A DNA stretch of 25,990 nt from positions 1-25,990 of the forward strand of contig CAKQBK010000035.1 of the NCBI GenBank assembly GCA_934216155.1, read 5' to 3'. The stretch's first letter is position 1, and each line of letters opens with the position of its first letter. Origin of the DNA: an uncultured Dialister sp. (lineage in GTDB: Bacteria; Bacillota; Negativicutes; Veillonellales; Dialisteraceae). Below are positions 1-8,537 of this stretch, piece after piece. The position numbers and the translations under genes were made by a program. A model generated the notes under the pieces. That model was not told where the DNA came from, made no database searches, and worked only from the letters and a program-made list of their open reading frames with translations.

Positions 1-1121
1 CTGTCAATCCCCAATGTCACTGCCACTTTCGTAAACCCACGCAAGTGAATGGGATTTTCATGGAAGCCAAACAAGCAAGGATAGGAAATCGACCCCTCTT
101 GAAAATCTTCCATGGTCCAATCTGCGATATTCCTCATCATAGAAGACGCCTGGTGTCGCAAGTCCTCACCACTCCGAATTGGCAGCACTGCCGTCACAGA
201 CGACACTTGGCGGATAGCATCCACTGGAGAGCGTATCTGCTTTCTTAGCCGTCGATGGGAATTCATCTGTTTGGTCAGATTCTCCTTAGCCGCCCCGACA
301 TAGACATAGTACCCTTTCGGGAAATGCATCGTCTCCTGGTTTCCTATTTCCTTTTCTTCCTCTAAATGAAGCACCAGGAAATAAATCCCCCGATCACCCA
401 TTTCCCGTTCCAGTACCGCCTGGGACGTTGGCAAAAGCCGTGTTGATTCCGGCATAACGAACTCCGGTGTCCAAGAAATCACTGCGGCTTTCCAATCGAT
501 GTAGGGCAAATTTTCACAAAAAGCCTTGGCAAAATCCGGGTCCGTATGGAAATCTGGCAAAAACCACTGGGCCCGTCCGTAATGAACCAGCACCAAAAGT
601 CCAGCATGTCCCCCTTCTTTTCCTATAGACGCCAAGTGGAGCAAATGCTTCGTCCCTCTTTCGGTCGGTGCATCGGGAAACATGGCTCCTTTTTCTCCCG
701 CCAAACTACAGGATTTCACTTCCACAGGAAATACTTCTCCGCTTTCCGGATCGCCCAAAAGCAAGTCGAAACGAGAATCTCCCATGGTCACTTCCCGCCG
801 AAGCAATACATATTTCTCCCAGCCAGGAATCATCTGATGCTGCACCATGTAGGCTGCCACATCATTGCATCGTCCCGTATCAAGGTAAAAAATATCATTT
901 CCTTTTTCTATCCCAATCACCCCATAGGGCGTGCGAGCCTTCGGATTTTCATGGGGCGTCACATAAACCGTGACCCCAGGAAATAAAAGCTCCCTCATCC
1001 GCCCCGGATTGGGCATATGACAAGTCTCCACCTTCCCATGGATTTCTACATGGGCAATAAACCGATTGGGCCTGTCAATGAAACGGCCTTTGATGATGGT
1101 GTGGTACAGTTTAGTAGACAT
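1..1121 (-). CDS. sfsA: SfsA-family nuclease-like protein with C-terminal DUF123 domain (3' end cut by window edge)
   Basis: The frame is open from an ATG at 1121 to the left edge (373 residues, no stop), so the C-terminus is missing. An AAAGGAG site lies 5 nt upstream of the ATG. Residues 38-42 (NPGRM), 80-87 (LDTGRCND), R117-F118-D119 with E134-V-K136 (PD-(D/E)XK-like site) and 148-160 (FPDAPTERGTKHL) are the SfsA signature. SfsA, once called sugar fermentation stimulation protein, is a nucleic-acid-binding family. From about residue 240 a second domain begins (GIYFLVLHL, then a G-YYVYVGAA stretch and HRRLRK), resembling DUF123, a GIY-YIG-related domain usually found alone or fused to nucleases. 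The visible part ends near the expected end of DUF123. The in vivo role is unclear; family assignment is firm, the fusion fairly firm. Confidence 0.88.
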   Translation of the reverse strand, partial: MSTKLYHTIIKGRFIDRPNRFIAHVEIHGKVETCHMPNPGRMRELLFPGVTVYVTPHENPKARTPYGVIGIEKGNDIFYLDTGRCNDVAAYMVQHQMIPGWEKYVLLRREVTMGDSRFDLLLGDPESGEVFPVEVKSCSLAGEKGAMFPDAPTERGTKHLLHLASIGKEGGHAGLLVLVHYGRAQWFLPDFHTDPDFAKAFCENLPYIDWKAAVISWTPEFVMPESTRLLPTSQAVLEREMGDRGIYFLVLHLEEEKEIGNQETMHFPKGYYVYVGAAKENLTKQMNSHRRLRKQIRSPVDAIRQVSSVTAVLPIRSGEDLRHQASSMMRNIADWTMEDFQEGSISYPCLFGFHENPIHLRGFTKVAVTLGID

Positions 1122-1143
1122 AGAGACTCCTTTCAATTGTTGG

Positions 1144-1326
1144 GTTAAGGATTTGTGTCAGTAGGTATGATTCCGCTCGTTATAACAGGTTGCTCAAGTT
1201 TCTCAGGATTCTCAGGCTGCTCAGGTTCTCCGAATGTGCCGATAGGACCCTAGCGATATCATCTCAATCGGGGGGGCCCTTAGAATCTTTAGTACCCTCA
1301 GAAACTTCAGAACCTTTTCAAAGTGT
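1144..1326. repeat. Family A nonamer dyad, copy A1 (hybrid/partial)
   Basis: The left half (about 1144-1237) nearly duplicates the left half of copy A2: a GTTAAGGATTTG end, then about five 9-nt units of GGTTNCTCA type. The right half departs after the centre and carries a different inverted arm (about 1275-1317) with units such as AGAACCTTT and AGAAACTTC, closer to copy A3. The centre has a CTAGCGATAT motif also seen in the 8.9 kb and 20.8 kb repeats. It looks like a mosaic of two family members. Confidence 0.7.
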
Positions 1327-1378
1327 ACCACAAAAATAAGGATTAGTAGCTTGGAAATAGGAAATATCCCAATCCCTA

Positions 1379-1539
1379 GGGAAACGCTGATTTAATCAAA
1401 GCATCTGAAATTATATGAATTTTTATCCAAAGCATCGTCAAGGAAATCCTTAAATAGCTCGCTATTCGCGGATTTCCTTTCCTCGCTTTGAATAAAAATT
1501 CAAGAATAATTTCAGATAATGATTAAATCAGTGTTTCCC
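1379..1539 (+). repeat. Family B 161-nt hairpin element, copy B1 (MITE-like)
   Basis: Terminal inverted repeats of 20 bp (1379-1398 and 1520-1539, one mismatch) begin GGGAAAC and continue into a nearly full-length palindrome. Its apex is an AATAGC/GCTATT stem near 1453-1470. It is about 94% identical to the reverse complement of copy B2 at 18897-19057, and both are exactly 161 nt. It lies within CCTAATCCCTA...GCTACTAATCC-type sequence whose uninterrupted version occurs near 21124-21140, so an empty site can be inferred. It has no coding capacity, as expected for a non-autonomous element. Confidence 0.85.
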
Positions 1540-1563
1540 TTGCTACTAATCCTTAATTACTGC

Positions 1564-1791
1564 AATGCTGTTAAGTTAAGGATTTGCGTTAGCAGGTATG
1601 ATTCCGCTCGTAGTAACAGGTTGCTCAAGTTTCTCAGGATTCTCAGGCTGCTCAGGTTCTCCGAATGTGCCGATGAATGCTAGCGTCATTAGCTCATTTG
1701 AGAAACGTGAGAAACCTAAGTAGCCTGAGAAACCTGAGTAACCTTTGCATCAGCAGAAATCATCGCATATCTCGCTTAACTTAACAGCATT
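1564..1791 (-). repeat. Family A nonamer dyad, copy A2 (complete, with terminal inverted repeats)
   Basis: Perfect 16-bp outer inverted repeats AATGCTGTTAAGTTAA (1564-1579) and its complement (1776-1791) enclose two arms of about five 9-nt units each (GGTTNCTCA type inward on the left; TGAGNAACC type on the right) around a centre containing GCTAGCGTCATTAGC. Read on the minus strand, it closely matches copy A4 at 20897, end to end through both arms. It occupies most of the space just downstream of ychF. Confidence 0.85.
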
Positions 1792-1808
1792 ACTAGTTAC
1801 TGGTCTTA

Positions 1809-2915
1809 CTACACATTAAACCGGAAGTATGCAATATCTCCATCCTGGATGATATAGTCTTTTCCTTCCACACGAAGCAGGCCTTTTTCACGAACTGTCG
1901 CATAAGAGCCGCAATCCATGAGATCCTTATAGGACACGATTTCGGCACGAATGAACCCACGTTCGATATCACTGTGAATCTTCCCTGCTGCCTTCGGTGC
2001 CTTGGTGCCCGCTCTGACAGTCCAGGAACGACATTCATCAGGACCTACGGTAAAGAAGTTAATCAGTCCCAACATGGAATAAGCGGTACGAATCAAACGG
2101 TTCAGCCCTGGTTCTTCTTCGCCCAAATCTTCCAAGAAAGCCTTCGCTTCTTCTGGGTCCAGTTCGGATACTTCCTGTTCGATTTCCGCAGAAATCGGTA
2201 CCCACTTGGCCCCTTCTTTTTCTGCCTGGGCTGCAGCGGCCTGCACATACTGGTTGGCTGTGGGGTCGGAAATATCATCTTCTGCCACATTCAGCACATA
2301 CAGCACCGGCTTCAAGGTGATCAGATTCAATTCCTTCAAAATAGCCAAATCATCGTCCGAAAGTTCCAAAGCTCTTGCGGGGGTTCCTTCCTGCAGCGCA
2401 TTGTATACCTTTTCCAATACAGGAAGATCGGCCTTTGCTTCTTTGATACCTGCCTGGGCCAACTTGGCTGTCTTTGTCTTCTTCTTGTCTACGCTTTCCA
2501 AATCAGCCAGACAAAGCTCTGTATTGATGATATCCATATCACGGACAGGATCAATATTTCCTTCCACGTGGGTGATATCATCATTGACAAAACAACGAAC
2601 CACATGGGCAATGGCATCGGTTTCACGGATATGGCTCAAGAACTGATTGCCCAGCCCCTCGCCCTTAGACGCACCAGCCACCAGGCCAGCGATATCAACG
2701 AAACGGGTGAATGCTGGAGTGGTTTTCTTCGGCTGGAACATGTCCGCCAAATCATAAATGCGATGGTCCGGTACTTCCACCACGCCTACATTCGGTTCAA
2801 TGGTGCAGAAAGGAAAATTCGCCGCCTCTGCTCCGGCTTTCGTAATGGCATTGAAAAGCGTACTCTTCCCTACATTCGGAAGACCCACAATGCCGATTTG
2901 CAAATTTGTACTCAT
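1809..2915 (-). CDS. ychF: Redox-regulated ATPase/GTPase YchF (Obg family)
   Basis: The 368-residue product has the normal length for YchF/OLA1. The P-loop GLPNVGKST is at residues 11-19, the switch II DIAGL motif near 69, and the nucleotide-specificity motif is NVAE (N-x-x-E in place of NKxD), which in this family goes with ATP preference. The C-terminal part, with FFTVGPDECRSWTV and a terminal GDIAYFRFNV, is the TGS domain. YchF binds ribosomes and is implicated in translation and oxidative stress responses. The ATG at 2915 has GAGG 6 nt upstream. The gene is preceded by the S23-containing repeat cassette and followed by family A and B repeats, so it is probably transcribed alone. Confidence 0.97.
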   Translation of the reverse strand: MSTNLQIGIVGLPNVGKSTLFNAITKAGAEAANFPFCTIEPNVGVVEVPDHRIYDLADMFQPKKTTPAFTRFVDIAGLVAGASKGEGLGNQFLSHIRETDAIAHVVRCFVNDDITHVEGNIDPVRDMDIINTELCLADLESVDKKKTKTAKLAQAGIKEAKADLPVLEKVYNALQEGTPARALELSDDDLAILKELNLITLKPVLYVLNVAEDDISDPTANQYVQAAAAQAEKEGAKWVPISAEIEQEVSELDPEEAKAFLEDLGEEEPGLNRLIRTAYSMLGLINFFTVGPDECRSWTVRAGTKAPKAAGKIHSDIERGFIRAEIVSYKDLMDCGSYATVREKGLLRVEGKDYIIQDGDIAYFRFNV

Positions 2916-2962
2916 GATATCCTCTATTTTTTCGCTTATCTTACATAGTCTTGAAATGGATT

Positions 2963-3643
2963 ACTAAAAGGTTATATTCCGATGATTTCATCTTGCTCAT
3001 TTGGTATGTATATGGGCAAGCAAAGGGTTATAACTCCGATGATTGGGCTAAGCAAAAATACAATGCAACACTTTTCAAAAGGTTAGCCCTTCGGGCAGGT
3101 TATGTTCTTCCTGCATCGTCATCTCGCCATAAGGAATACGCTCTTCATGACAACTAGATGTCCGAGATGTATCCATGCTTAACCTGCGAATCATCTGATT
3201 AATCATCCATTGAATCGATCCCACTCGTTTCAATGCACTAGCCAGCAATGGATCCTTTGGCAAATACAAATCCAAGCAATACAGAAGTTGGGTATCTAAT
3301 TCATAGGCAGAACCACGAGCAATGTAAAGGAAATGAAGATAATCTCTTCTCGTTCCTCGCCCCTGTCCTTCCGCAATATTAGATCCGATAGAAGCTACCG
3401 CTCTCCGCATCTGATCACAAAGGCCATATTTCTCATGAGATGGCAACTGGTCGGCTATATGATATACCTCAGAGGCCAAAATCCTAGCCTCTTGCCACAC
3501 TTGCAAATTGCGATACCCTGCCATAAGCCACCTCACGATAGACGACATACCCTTCCTAACCCGCATAACCTTTATAACCCTTTACCAAGCAACTTCTTCG
3601 CAATGTTTGAAATGTGTCAAAGCATCAATAATAACCTTTTAGT
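2963..3643. repeat. Family C dyad C1, a cassette with the four-helix-bundle gene in its loop
   Basis: The outer arms ACTAAAAGGTTAT (2963-2975) and ATAACCTTTTAGT (3631-3643) are exact complements. Inside them, AAAGGGTTATA (3022-3032) pairs with TATAACCCTTT (3573-3583), followed by further AGGTTA-type units on both sides (3077-3103; 3548-3575). The gene at 3075-3524 lies in the loop. Its coding sequence runs into the repeats at the 3' end. The end motif relates to AAGGTTATTATTCTGC shared by copies C3 and C4. Confidence 0.75.
3075..3524 (-). CDS. Four helix bundle protein, S23/bAvd-like family (TIGR02436 type)
   Basis: The product is 149 residues from the ATG at 3524, chosen because GAGGTGG precedes it and the family start (YRNLQVWQEA) follows at once; an in-frame ATG 14 codons upstream lies in repeat DNA. 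The hallmark stretch SIGSNIAEGQGRGTRRDY, then FLYIARGSAYELDTQL, is diagnostic. Relatives are encoded within intervening sequences of 23S rRNA (Leptospira and others), and the bAvd relatives are accessory proteins of diversity-generating retroelements, where they bind nucleic acid and the reverse transcriptase. No reverse transcriptase is visible here. The last 30 or so residues (DTSRTSSCHEE... to the stop) exceed the usual length and are partly encoded by repeat DNA. Function unknown; its position inside a tandem-repeat dyad suggests it belongs to the element and not to the housekeeping genes around it. Confidence 0.88.
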   Translation of the reverse strand: MAGYRNLQVWQEARILASEVYHIADQLPSHEKYGLCDQMRRAVASIGSNIAEGQGRGTRRDYLHFLYIARGSAYELDTQLLYCLDLYLPKDPLLASALKRVGSIQWMINQMIRRLSMDTSRTSSCHEERIPYGEMTMQEEHNLPEGLTF

Positions 3644-3682
3644 CACTACCATACTTTCACTACAAGCCGCTATAGGAAAGCG

Positions 3683-4921
3683 CTATTTCCGTTCTGCCAA
3701 AGCCTTCTTCATTCTTTCTACTGCTTCTTTTGTCAGTTCTGGAGTGTTGAAAGAAGTGAGACGGACGTAGCCTTCGCCGCATGGACCGAAACCGGAGCCT
3801 GGGGTGCAAATGATTTCTGCTTCATTCAGAAGGAAATCAAAGAAATCCCAGCTGGTCATGCCTTCTGGTACAGTGAGCCATACATATGGACTATTCACGC
3901 CACCGCAAGCTGCCAGGCCTGCTTCTTTGGCACCTTCCAGAATGACTTTCGCATTATTTCTATAAATATCCAAAGTAGCCTGAATCTGCTTCTGACCTTC
4001 TTCGGTATAAATGGCTTCCGCACCACGCTGTACGATGTAAGAGCAACCATTGAACTTGGTGCACTGACGACGATCCCACAGGGAATTAGCAGATACCTTT
4101 TCGCCCTTCTTGGTTTCCAGCATCAATTCCTTCGGCACCACGCAGTAACCGCAACGAACGCCAGTGAAGCCAGCGGTCTTGGAATAAGAACGGAATTCGA
4201 TAGCCACTTCCTTAGCGCCTTCGATTTCATAAATGCTGTGCGGCACATCATCTTCGGTGATGAATGCTTCATAGGCAGCATCAAAGAAAATTACAGAGCC
4301 AGTCTGTTTGGCATAACGAACCCACATGGTGAGATCCTTCTTATTCATAGCCGCACCGGTCGGGTTGTTCGGAGAGCACAGATAAATAATCATCGGGTCA
4401 TGGGACGGCAGGTTTGCTTTGAAACCACATTCTTCATAGCATGGCAGGTATTCGAAACGTTCATAAGAACCACGAACAAACTTACCGCTTCTGCCAGCCA
4501 TGACATTGCTGTCCACATATACCGGGTAAACCGGGTCAGTGATAGCCACGATATCAGATTCAGCAAAAATTTCCTGCATGTTGCCTACATCGCACTTAGC
4601 ACCGTCGCTGACGAAAATTTCATCAGCAGAAATATCGCATCCTCTGTCCTGGAAATCATGCTTTGCAATGGCTTCGCGGAGGAACAAATACCCCTGTTCC
4701 GGACCATAGCCACGGAACGTTTCCACATGTCCCATTTCCTCTACAGCCGTCTTCATCGCTTCGATAACAACCGGAGCCAAAGGCTGGGTCACATCGCCGA
4801 TCCCCAAAGAAATAATATTCGCATTCGGATGAGCTGCCTTGTAAGCCTCCTGCTTCTTGCGAACTTCGGCAAACAGATACGCACCCTGAAGATTTAAATA
4901 GTTTTCATTGCAATGAGCCAT
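3683..4921 (-). CDS. dapL: LL-diaminopimelate aminotransferase
   Basis: The 412-residue product has the standard DapL length. It is a class I/II PLP aminotransferase that converts tetrahydrodipicolinate directly to LL-diaminopimelate with glutamate as amino donor, bypassing the acylated dap intermediates. The N-terminal NENYLNLQGAYLFAEV is typical of DapL. SPNNPTG lies at 183-189, FDAAYEAF around D214, and the Schiff-base lysine K248 in SYSKTAGFTGVR. AGAGG sits about 8 nt before the ATG at 4921. A strong promoter about 190 nt upstream and a leader hairpin (E1) precede it. It supplies lysine and diaminopimelate for peptidoglycan. Confidence 0.96.
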   Translation of the reverse strand: MAHCNENYLNLQGAYLFAEVRKKQEAYKAAHPNANIISLGIGDVTQPLAPVVIEAMKTAVEEMGHVETFRGYGPEQGYLFLREAIAKHDFQDRGCDISADEIFVSDGAKCDVGNMQEIFAESDIVAITDPVYPVYVDSNVMAGRSGKFVRGSYERFEYLPCYEECGFKANLPSHDPMIIYLCSPNNPTGAAMNKKDLTMWVRYAKQTGSVIFFDAAYEAFITEDDVPHSIYEIEGAKEVAIEFRSYSKTAGFTGVRCGYCVVPKELMLETKKGEKVSANSLWDRRQCTKFNGCSYIVQRGAEAIYTEEGQKQIQATLDIYRNNAKVILEGAKEAGLAACGGVNSPYVWLTVPEGMTSWDFFDFLLNEAEIICTPGSGFGPCGEGYVRLTSFNTPELTKEAVERMKKALAERK

Positions 4922-4974
4922 AATAATCGCCTCTCGTTATAAATTTTTTGTACCGTAGGAAATAACGTTGGATA

Positions 4975-5031
4975 GACTAGTGACTGGTGACTAGGAAAAG
5001 CGCAAATCCAGTCACCAGTCTACGAGTCACC
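4975..5031. repeat. Family E heptamer dyad E1 in the dapL leader
   Basis: The left arm (4975-4996) has GTGACTG-GTGACTA units and the right arm (5007-5031) the complementary CAGTCAC/GAGTCAC units, separated by about 10 nt. It lies between the predicted dapL promoter and start codon, so it would be transcribed as a hairpin in the 5' leader. No T-run follows it in the minus direction, so it does not look like a classical terminator. Confidence 0.75.
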
Positions 5032-5104
5032 ATGAATCTATCTTTTTCATGCACAGTGACACAGAACCGCATCTGATATTTCCTAAGAAAATACATACGG
5101 GTTT

Positions 5105-5133
5105 ATTTTAACATAAGAAAGAATGGTTCTCAA
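5105..5133 (-). promoter_or_regulatory. Sigma-70-type promoter for dapL
   Basis: On the minus strand, TTGAGA (5128-5133, 5/6 match) and TAAAAT (5105-5110, 5/6 match) are separated by exactly 17 nt. The predicted transcript would start near 5098, giving a leader of roughly 175 nt that contains dyad E1. Confidence 0.7.
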
Positions 5134-5242
5134 GGTAGGAAAATATCGTAGCTATGTCACTTAGTGGCTGTTCGTTAATTCATACACTCCATATTCATGA
5201 AATAAATCTAATAAAAGTTTGGCGCTCAAATACCTTTGCGCT

Positions 5243-5372
5243 ATAGGTTTAAGGTTTACTTTCCAAGCCCGCCATTCAAAAATAATGGATCTTGAAAGTA
5301 TCATTGGTTTAAGGTTTAAATGCTGAATACCAAACCCTAAACCTTAAACCAATGCCCCTTTCAAAACCTATC
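5243..5372. repeat. Family G nested heptamer dyad (GGTTTAA units)
   Basis: The inner perfect 17-bp stem CATTGGTTTAAGGTTTA (5302-5318) pairs with 5338-5354. Outside it, TTGAAAG (5292-5298) pairs with CTTTCAA (5358-5364) and ATAGGTTT (5243-5250) with AAACCTAT (5365-5372). An extra GGTTTAAGGTTTA copy lies at 5246-5258. The unit length is 7. It lies between the chlD-like gene terminator and the dapL promoter. The rest of this gap (5373-5502 and about 5134-5242) shows nothing I can name. Confidence 0.75.
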
Positions 5373-5502
5373 ATTTGTAGATGATGAACTCGGAACGTAA
5401 ACCATAACCCCCATAGTGCAAAAATATTCAGCTAATATCGAGCATTTAAACTACCTAGCATCTTCTGATATAACAGCATTGCCCTTTCACCACTTCGCAT
5501 GC

Positions 5503-5535
5503 AAAAAGAGTCTCTTCCCTCAAAGAGACTCTTTC
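5503..5535 (-). terminator. Intrinsic terminator of the chelatase ID genes
   Basis: On the minus strand, AAAGAGTCTCTT, a short loop and AAGAGACTCTTT form a strong stem ending in a T-run (T's at 5503-5507), about 10 nt after the chlD-like stop codon. Confidence 0.88.
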
Positions 5536-5544
5536 ATAATTCTG

Positions 5545-7464
5545 CTATCTATTCGCTGTGGTTCTCCAGATATGGAGCAGTTGGTCTTCGGAGATTTTAT
5601 CTACCTGGAAATAGGAGGCGCCCATTTCTTTGGCCAGTTTCTTGGCCAAGCCCAGTTTGATGAACCCCGATTCGGTGTCGATGACGGCCACTGGGAGGCC
5701 TCGTTTGCCTATACGTTTGGCTTCTTCCATGGCATCGGTCACTGGATTGGTGCCTTTATTGAGCGGGCTGGTGGCTCTGCCGTCGGTGATGAGGATCACC
5801 ACCGGGTCCTGGTTGGCATCTTGGCGATAGAGCATGTCCAGCACGTCTTCGGCTTTGAGAAGGCCGCTGGCTAGAGGGGTTTTGCCGCCAGTAGGCATGG
5901 AGGCCAGTTTCTTTTGGGCGAAGTCCACGCTTCGGGTGACTGGGAGGAGCACTTCTGCTTGTTTTTTGCGGAAGGCAATCATGCCGACCCGATCTCGTTT
6001 CTGGTAGGCGTCGAGAAGGATTTTGAAAATGACCCCTTTGACGGTTTTCATTCGTTCTCTGGCCCCCATGGAGCCGCTGGCGTCTACCACGAAGAGGAAA
6101 ATATTTCCTGTCCGTTTTTCACGGACTTTGCTTCGCAGGTCGTCTTTGCAAATCACCACGGCGCAGCCATTGGATTGACGGGCTTTCTGGTACGGTGCGG
6201 CGGCGCGGAGGGTAGCGTCGAAGGCGATGTCGCTGGTTTTGGCTTTCGGAATTTCGGCCCGAACGTAGCGGCCTTGCATGAGGTCGGTCATGGTGAGGCT
6301 TCGTTTGCCGCTGCCTTTTTTCGGTTTTCTATCTTTGGCCGGTTCAATCCACATGGGCGGCAGGTTGATGTGCAGATTCGCCGCATCCACTTTTTCTCGG
6401 CTCTGACCTTTTGGATTTGACATCGGTGGCTGGTTTTGGTTTTGTTCCTGGTTGCCTTCCCCATCTTCGGTGTCGGTTTGCGGCGTGTCACCGTTTTCTG
6501 GCATCGGCGGGGTGTTTTCCAAAGGTTCTTCTCTATGGTCGGAAGGTGGATTTTCTTGTGGTTCCTGTTGCTGTTGTTCCGGCGGTGTTTCTTGGGTTTG
6601 TTCCTGTTCTTTATTTTCCGCTTTTCGCATCCGATGAGGGAGCACAAATTCAGCGGCTTTTTCCAAATCTTTTGGCATCACGTAGGTGCGACCTGCCAGG
6701 GCGGCTTCGGCGCGGGCGGCCTCGATGAGGTAAATATCCGCTCTATGACCGGCCACGTGGGCTTTCAGTGTATATACAGCGGCCAGCTGAATCATGGCGG
6801 GCGAAACTTCTACGTTTTGTAAGGTATTTCTCGCTTTGGAAATACGAGCTTTCAGTGCGTCTGTTTCTTCTTGCCATGTATTTCTAAAAGCAATACCGTC
6901 TTTTTCAAAGGCCAGCACCCGGCGAATGATTTCCATCCGGGTGTCATTGTCATAACTGGTTTCAACCTGACAGAACAGGCCGAACCGGTCCAAGCTGGAG
7001 GAAGAAAGGGTGCCGCTGTCTGGATTCATGACCGAAAGAACGGTGAACTTCGTATTTCTAGTTTCCGACAGTCCATCTCGTTCTAGCCGGTAGCTGCCGG
7101 CTTCGCGGATATTCAAAATGGCAGAAAGTAAATCGTCTCGGAGAAGGTTGGCGTCGTCGATATAAATGAGTCCCCCATCGGCTTCATCGATCAACCCGGG
7201 AAGGAGTTTTTTGTGACCGCTGCGGATGGCTTCTTCGGCATCGATGGAGCCAAAGAGTCGATCTTCTGTGGTGCTGATAGGCACTTCCACCCAGGGGGCG
7301 TCCACCAGTTCTCTGGCACTTCGCATGAGGGTGGATTTCCCTGTTCCTTTTTCACCGGACAGCAGGAGCCCGCCGGCGTAGGGATTCACCAAGGTGAGAA
7401 GAATGGCTTCTTTGGCTTTTTCCATGCCGCAGATGGCGACGAAAGGAAATACGTTACGCTTCAT
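5545..7464 (-). CDS. ChlD/BchD-type chelatase subunit (AAA+ plus VWA)
   Basis: The 639-residue product is a D-type subunit of class I (ATP-dependent) metallochelatases. An N-terminal AAA+ module carries GEKGTGKST (37-45) and YIDDANLL (101-108). A low-complexity linker rich in Glu, Gln, Pro and Asn spans about 283-350. The C-terminal von Willebrand A domain carries the MIDAS motif DASGSMG (461-467), [11 protein letters not shown] near 525 and TDGRAT with D561. The D subunit is the scaffold on which the I subunit hexamer drives metal insertion by the large subunit. Its ATG overlaps the end of the chlI-like gene by 11 nt, indicating translational coupling. No chlorophyll genes are visible, so the partner is presumably the CobN-type subunit upstream. 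A terminator follows. Confidence 0.92.
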   Translation of the reverse strand: MKRNVFPFVAICGMEKAKEAILLTLVNPYAGGLLLSGEKGTGKSTLMRSARELVDAPWVEVPISTTEDRLFGSIDAEEAIRSGHKKLLPGLIDEADGGLIYIDDANLLRDDLLSAILNIREAGSYRLERDGLSETRNTKFTVLSVMNPDSGTLSSSSLDRFGLFCQVETSYDNDTRMEIIRRVLAFEKDGIAFRNTWQEETDALKARISKARNTLQNVEVSPAMIQLAAVYTLKAHVAGHRADIYLIEAARAEAALAGRTYVMPKDLEKAAEFVLPHRMRKAENKEQEQTQETPPEQQQQEPQENPPSDHREEPLENTPPMPENGDTPQTDTEDGEGNQEQNQNQPPMSNPKGQSREKVDAANLHINLPPMWIEPAKDRKPKKGSGKRSLTMTDLMQGRYVRAEIPKAKTSDIAFDATLRAAAPYQKARQSNGCAVVICKDDLRSKVREKRTGNIFLFVVDASGSMGARERMKTVKGVIFKILLDAYQKRDRVGMIAFRKKQAEVLLPVTRSVDFAQKKLASMPTGGKTPLASGLLKAEDVLDMLYRQDANQDPVVILITDGRATSPLNKGTNPVTDAMEEAKRIGKRGLPVAVIDTESGFIKLGLAKKLAKEMGASYFQVDKISEDQLLHIWRTTANR

Positions 7465-8482
7465 CGTCGATGACCTTATCCACTTCGGACCAGTCCAATG
7501 TCTGTTCTTCGAAGGGGCGGCGTCTCATACGATGGGGCAGAGCCAGGCGGGAAGCTTCCCGGATATCTTCCTTGGTGACTTCGGTGTGACCTTCTACGGC
7601 AGCGATGGTTTCGGCGGTTTTTATCAATGTGATGTCCGCCCGGTGTCCATCGACGCCTAAGGTGATGGAAATCTTGGCTGCCAGGAGCAGGATGTCATTG
7701 GAAACGGTCACCTGCGGGAGCAGTTTCATAGCCCGTTCGATGCGGCGCACTTCTTTTTCCTGTTCTTCTTTCCAGGATTCCAGGAATGGCTGCGGGTCTG
7801 CTTCATAGGCCAGGCGGCGTTTAATGATTTCTGCGCGCTTTTCTGGGTCCTGTTCGCCCACCACTTTGACAGACAGGGCAAAACGGTCCAGTAGCTGGGG
7901 ACGAATATCCCCTTCTTCTGGGTTCATGGTACCGACCAGGGAGAAACGGGCCGGATGGGAGTAGGAAATTCCTTCTCGTTCTACCGTATTGATGCCCATG
8001 GCTGCAGAGTCCAGGAGAACGTCCACCACATGGTCGTCTAGCAAATTGATTTCATCTACGTAGAGAATATTTCGGTTCGCATCAGCCAGGATGCCTGTCT
8101 CAAAAGCACGTTTCCCTTCGCGAATGGCTGCTTCGATATCCAAGGTGCCGACCACGCGATCTTCTGTGGCGGAAACGGGAAGTTCCACGACCTTCATGGG
8201 CAGCATTTCCACTTCTGGTTCGGCGTGGTCATATTTTTCATGACATTCATCACACCAGTTGGCTCTGTCATCGGGATCGTCATGGAAACGGCACCCTTTG
8301 ATGCACTTCCTAGGTGGCAACAGGTCCGCTAAGGCACGAACGGCTGTGGATTTGGCAGTGCCTTTTTCGCCCTGGATAAGTACGCCACCCAATTTCGGAT
8401 TGACTACATTGAGCACTAAAGCTCTTTTCATGGTATCCTGCCCGATAATGGCAGTAAATGGGAATGTTCCCTGTCGTTTCAT
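7454..8482 (-). CDS. ChlI/BchI-type chelatase AAA+ ATPase subunit
   Basis: The 342-residue product is the I-type motor ATPase of a class I chelatase. Walker A is GEKGTAKST (38-46) and Walker B is YVDEINLL (141-148), with the family [11 protein letters not shown] segment near 105 and the C-terminal [13 protein letters not shown]60-x3-C64 and C77-x2-C80 between the Walker motifs form a possible metal site or redox switch. AAAGGAG lies 8 nt before the ATG at 8482. It overlaps the chlD-like gene by 11 nt. It is separated by about 600 nt of repeats from the radical SAM gene upstream, so whether they share a transcript is uncertain. Confidence 0.93.
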   Translation of the reverse strand: MKRQGTFPFTAIIGQDTMKRALVLNVVNPKLGGVLIQGEKGTAKSTAVRALADLLPPRKCIKGCRFHDDPDDRANWCDECHEKYDHAEPEVEMLPMKVVELPVSATEDRVVGTLDIEAAIREGKRAFETGILADANRNILYVDEINLLDDHVVDVLLDSAAMGINTVEREGISYSHPARFSLVGTMNPEEGDIRPQLLDRFALSVKVVGEQDPEKRAEIIKRRLAYEADPQPFLESWKEEQEKEVRRIERAMKLLPQVTVSNDILLLAAKISITLGVDGHRADITLIKTAETIAAVEGHTEVTKEDIREASRLALPHRMRRRPFEEQTLDWSEVDKVIDDEA

Positions 8483-8537
8483 ATATTTTTCTCCTTTTTA
8501 ATGAAATATTAGTGACTGGTGACTGGGAATTAGGAGG

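Noticed and set aside
1974..2948. A 324-codon plus-strand open frame opposite ychF
   Set aside because: It is antisense to the full-length ychF; the product is Cys/Phe/Gln-rich and unlike any family.
3075..3566. Diversity-generating retroelement around the Avd-like protein
   Set aside because: No reverse transcriptase, template repeat or variable repeat was seen; the protein family alone is not enough.
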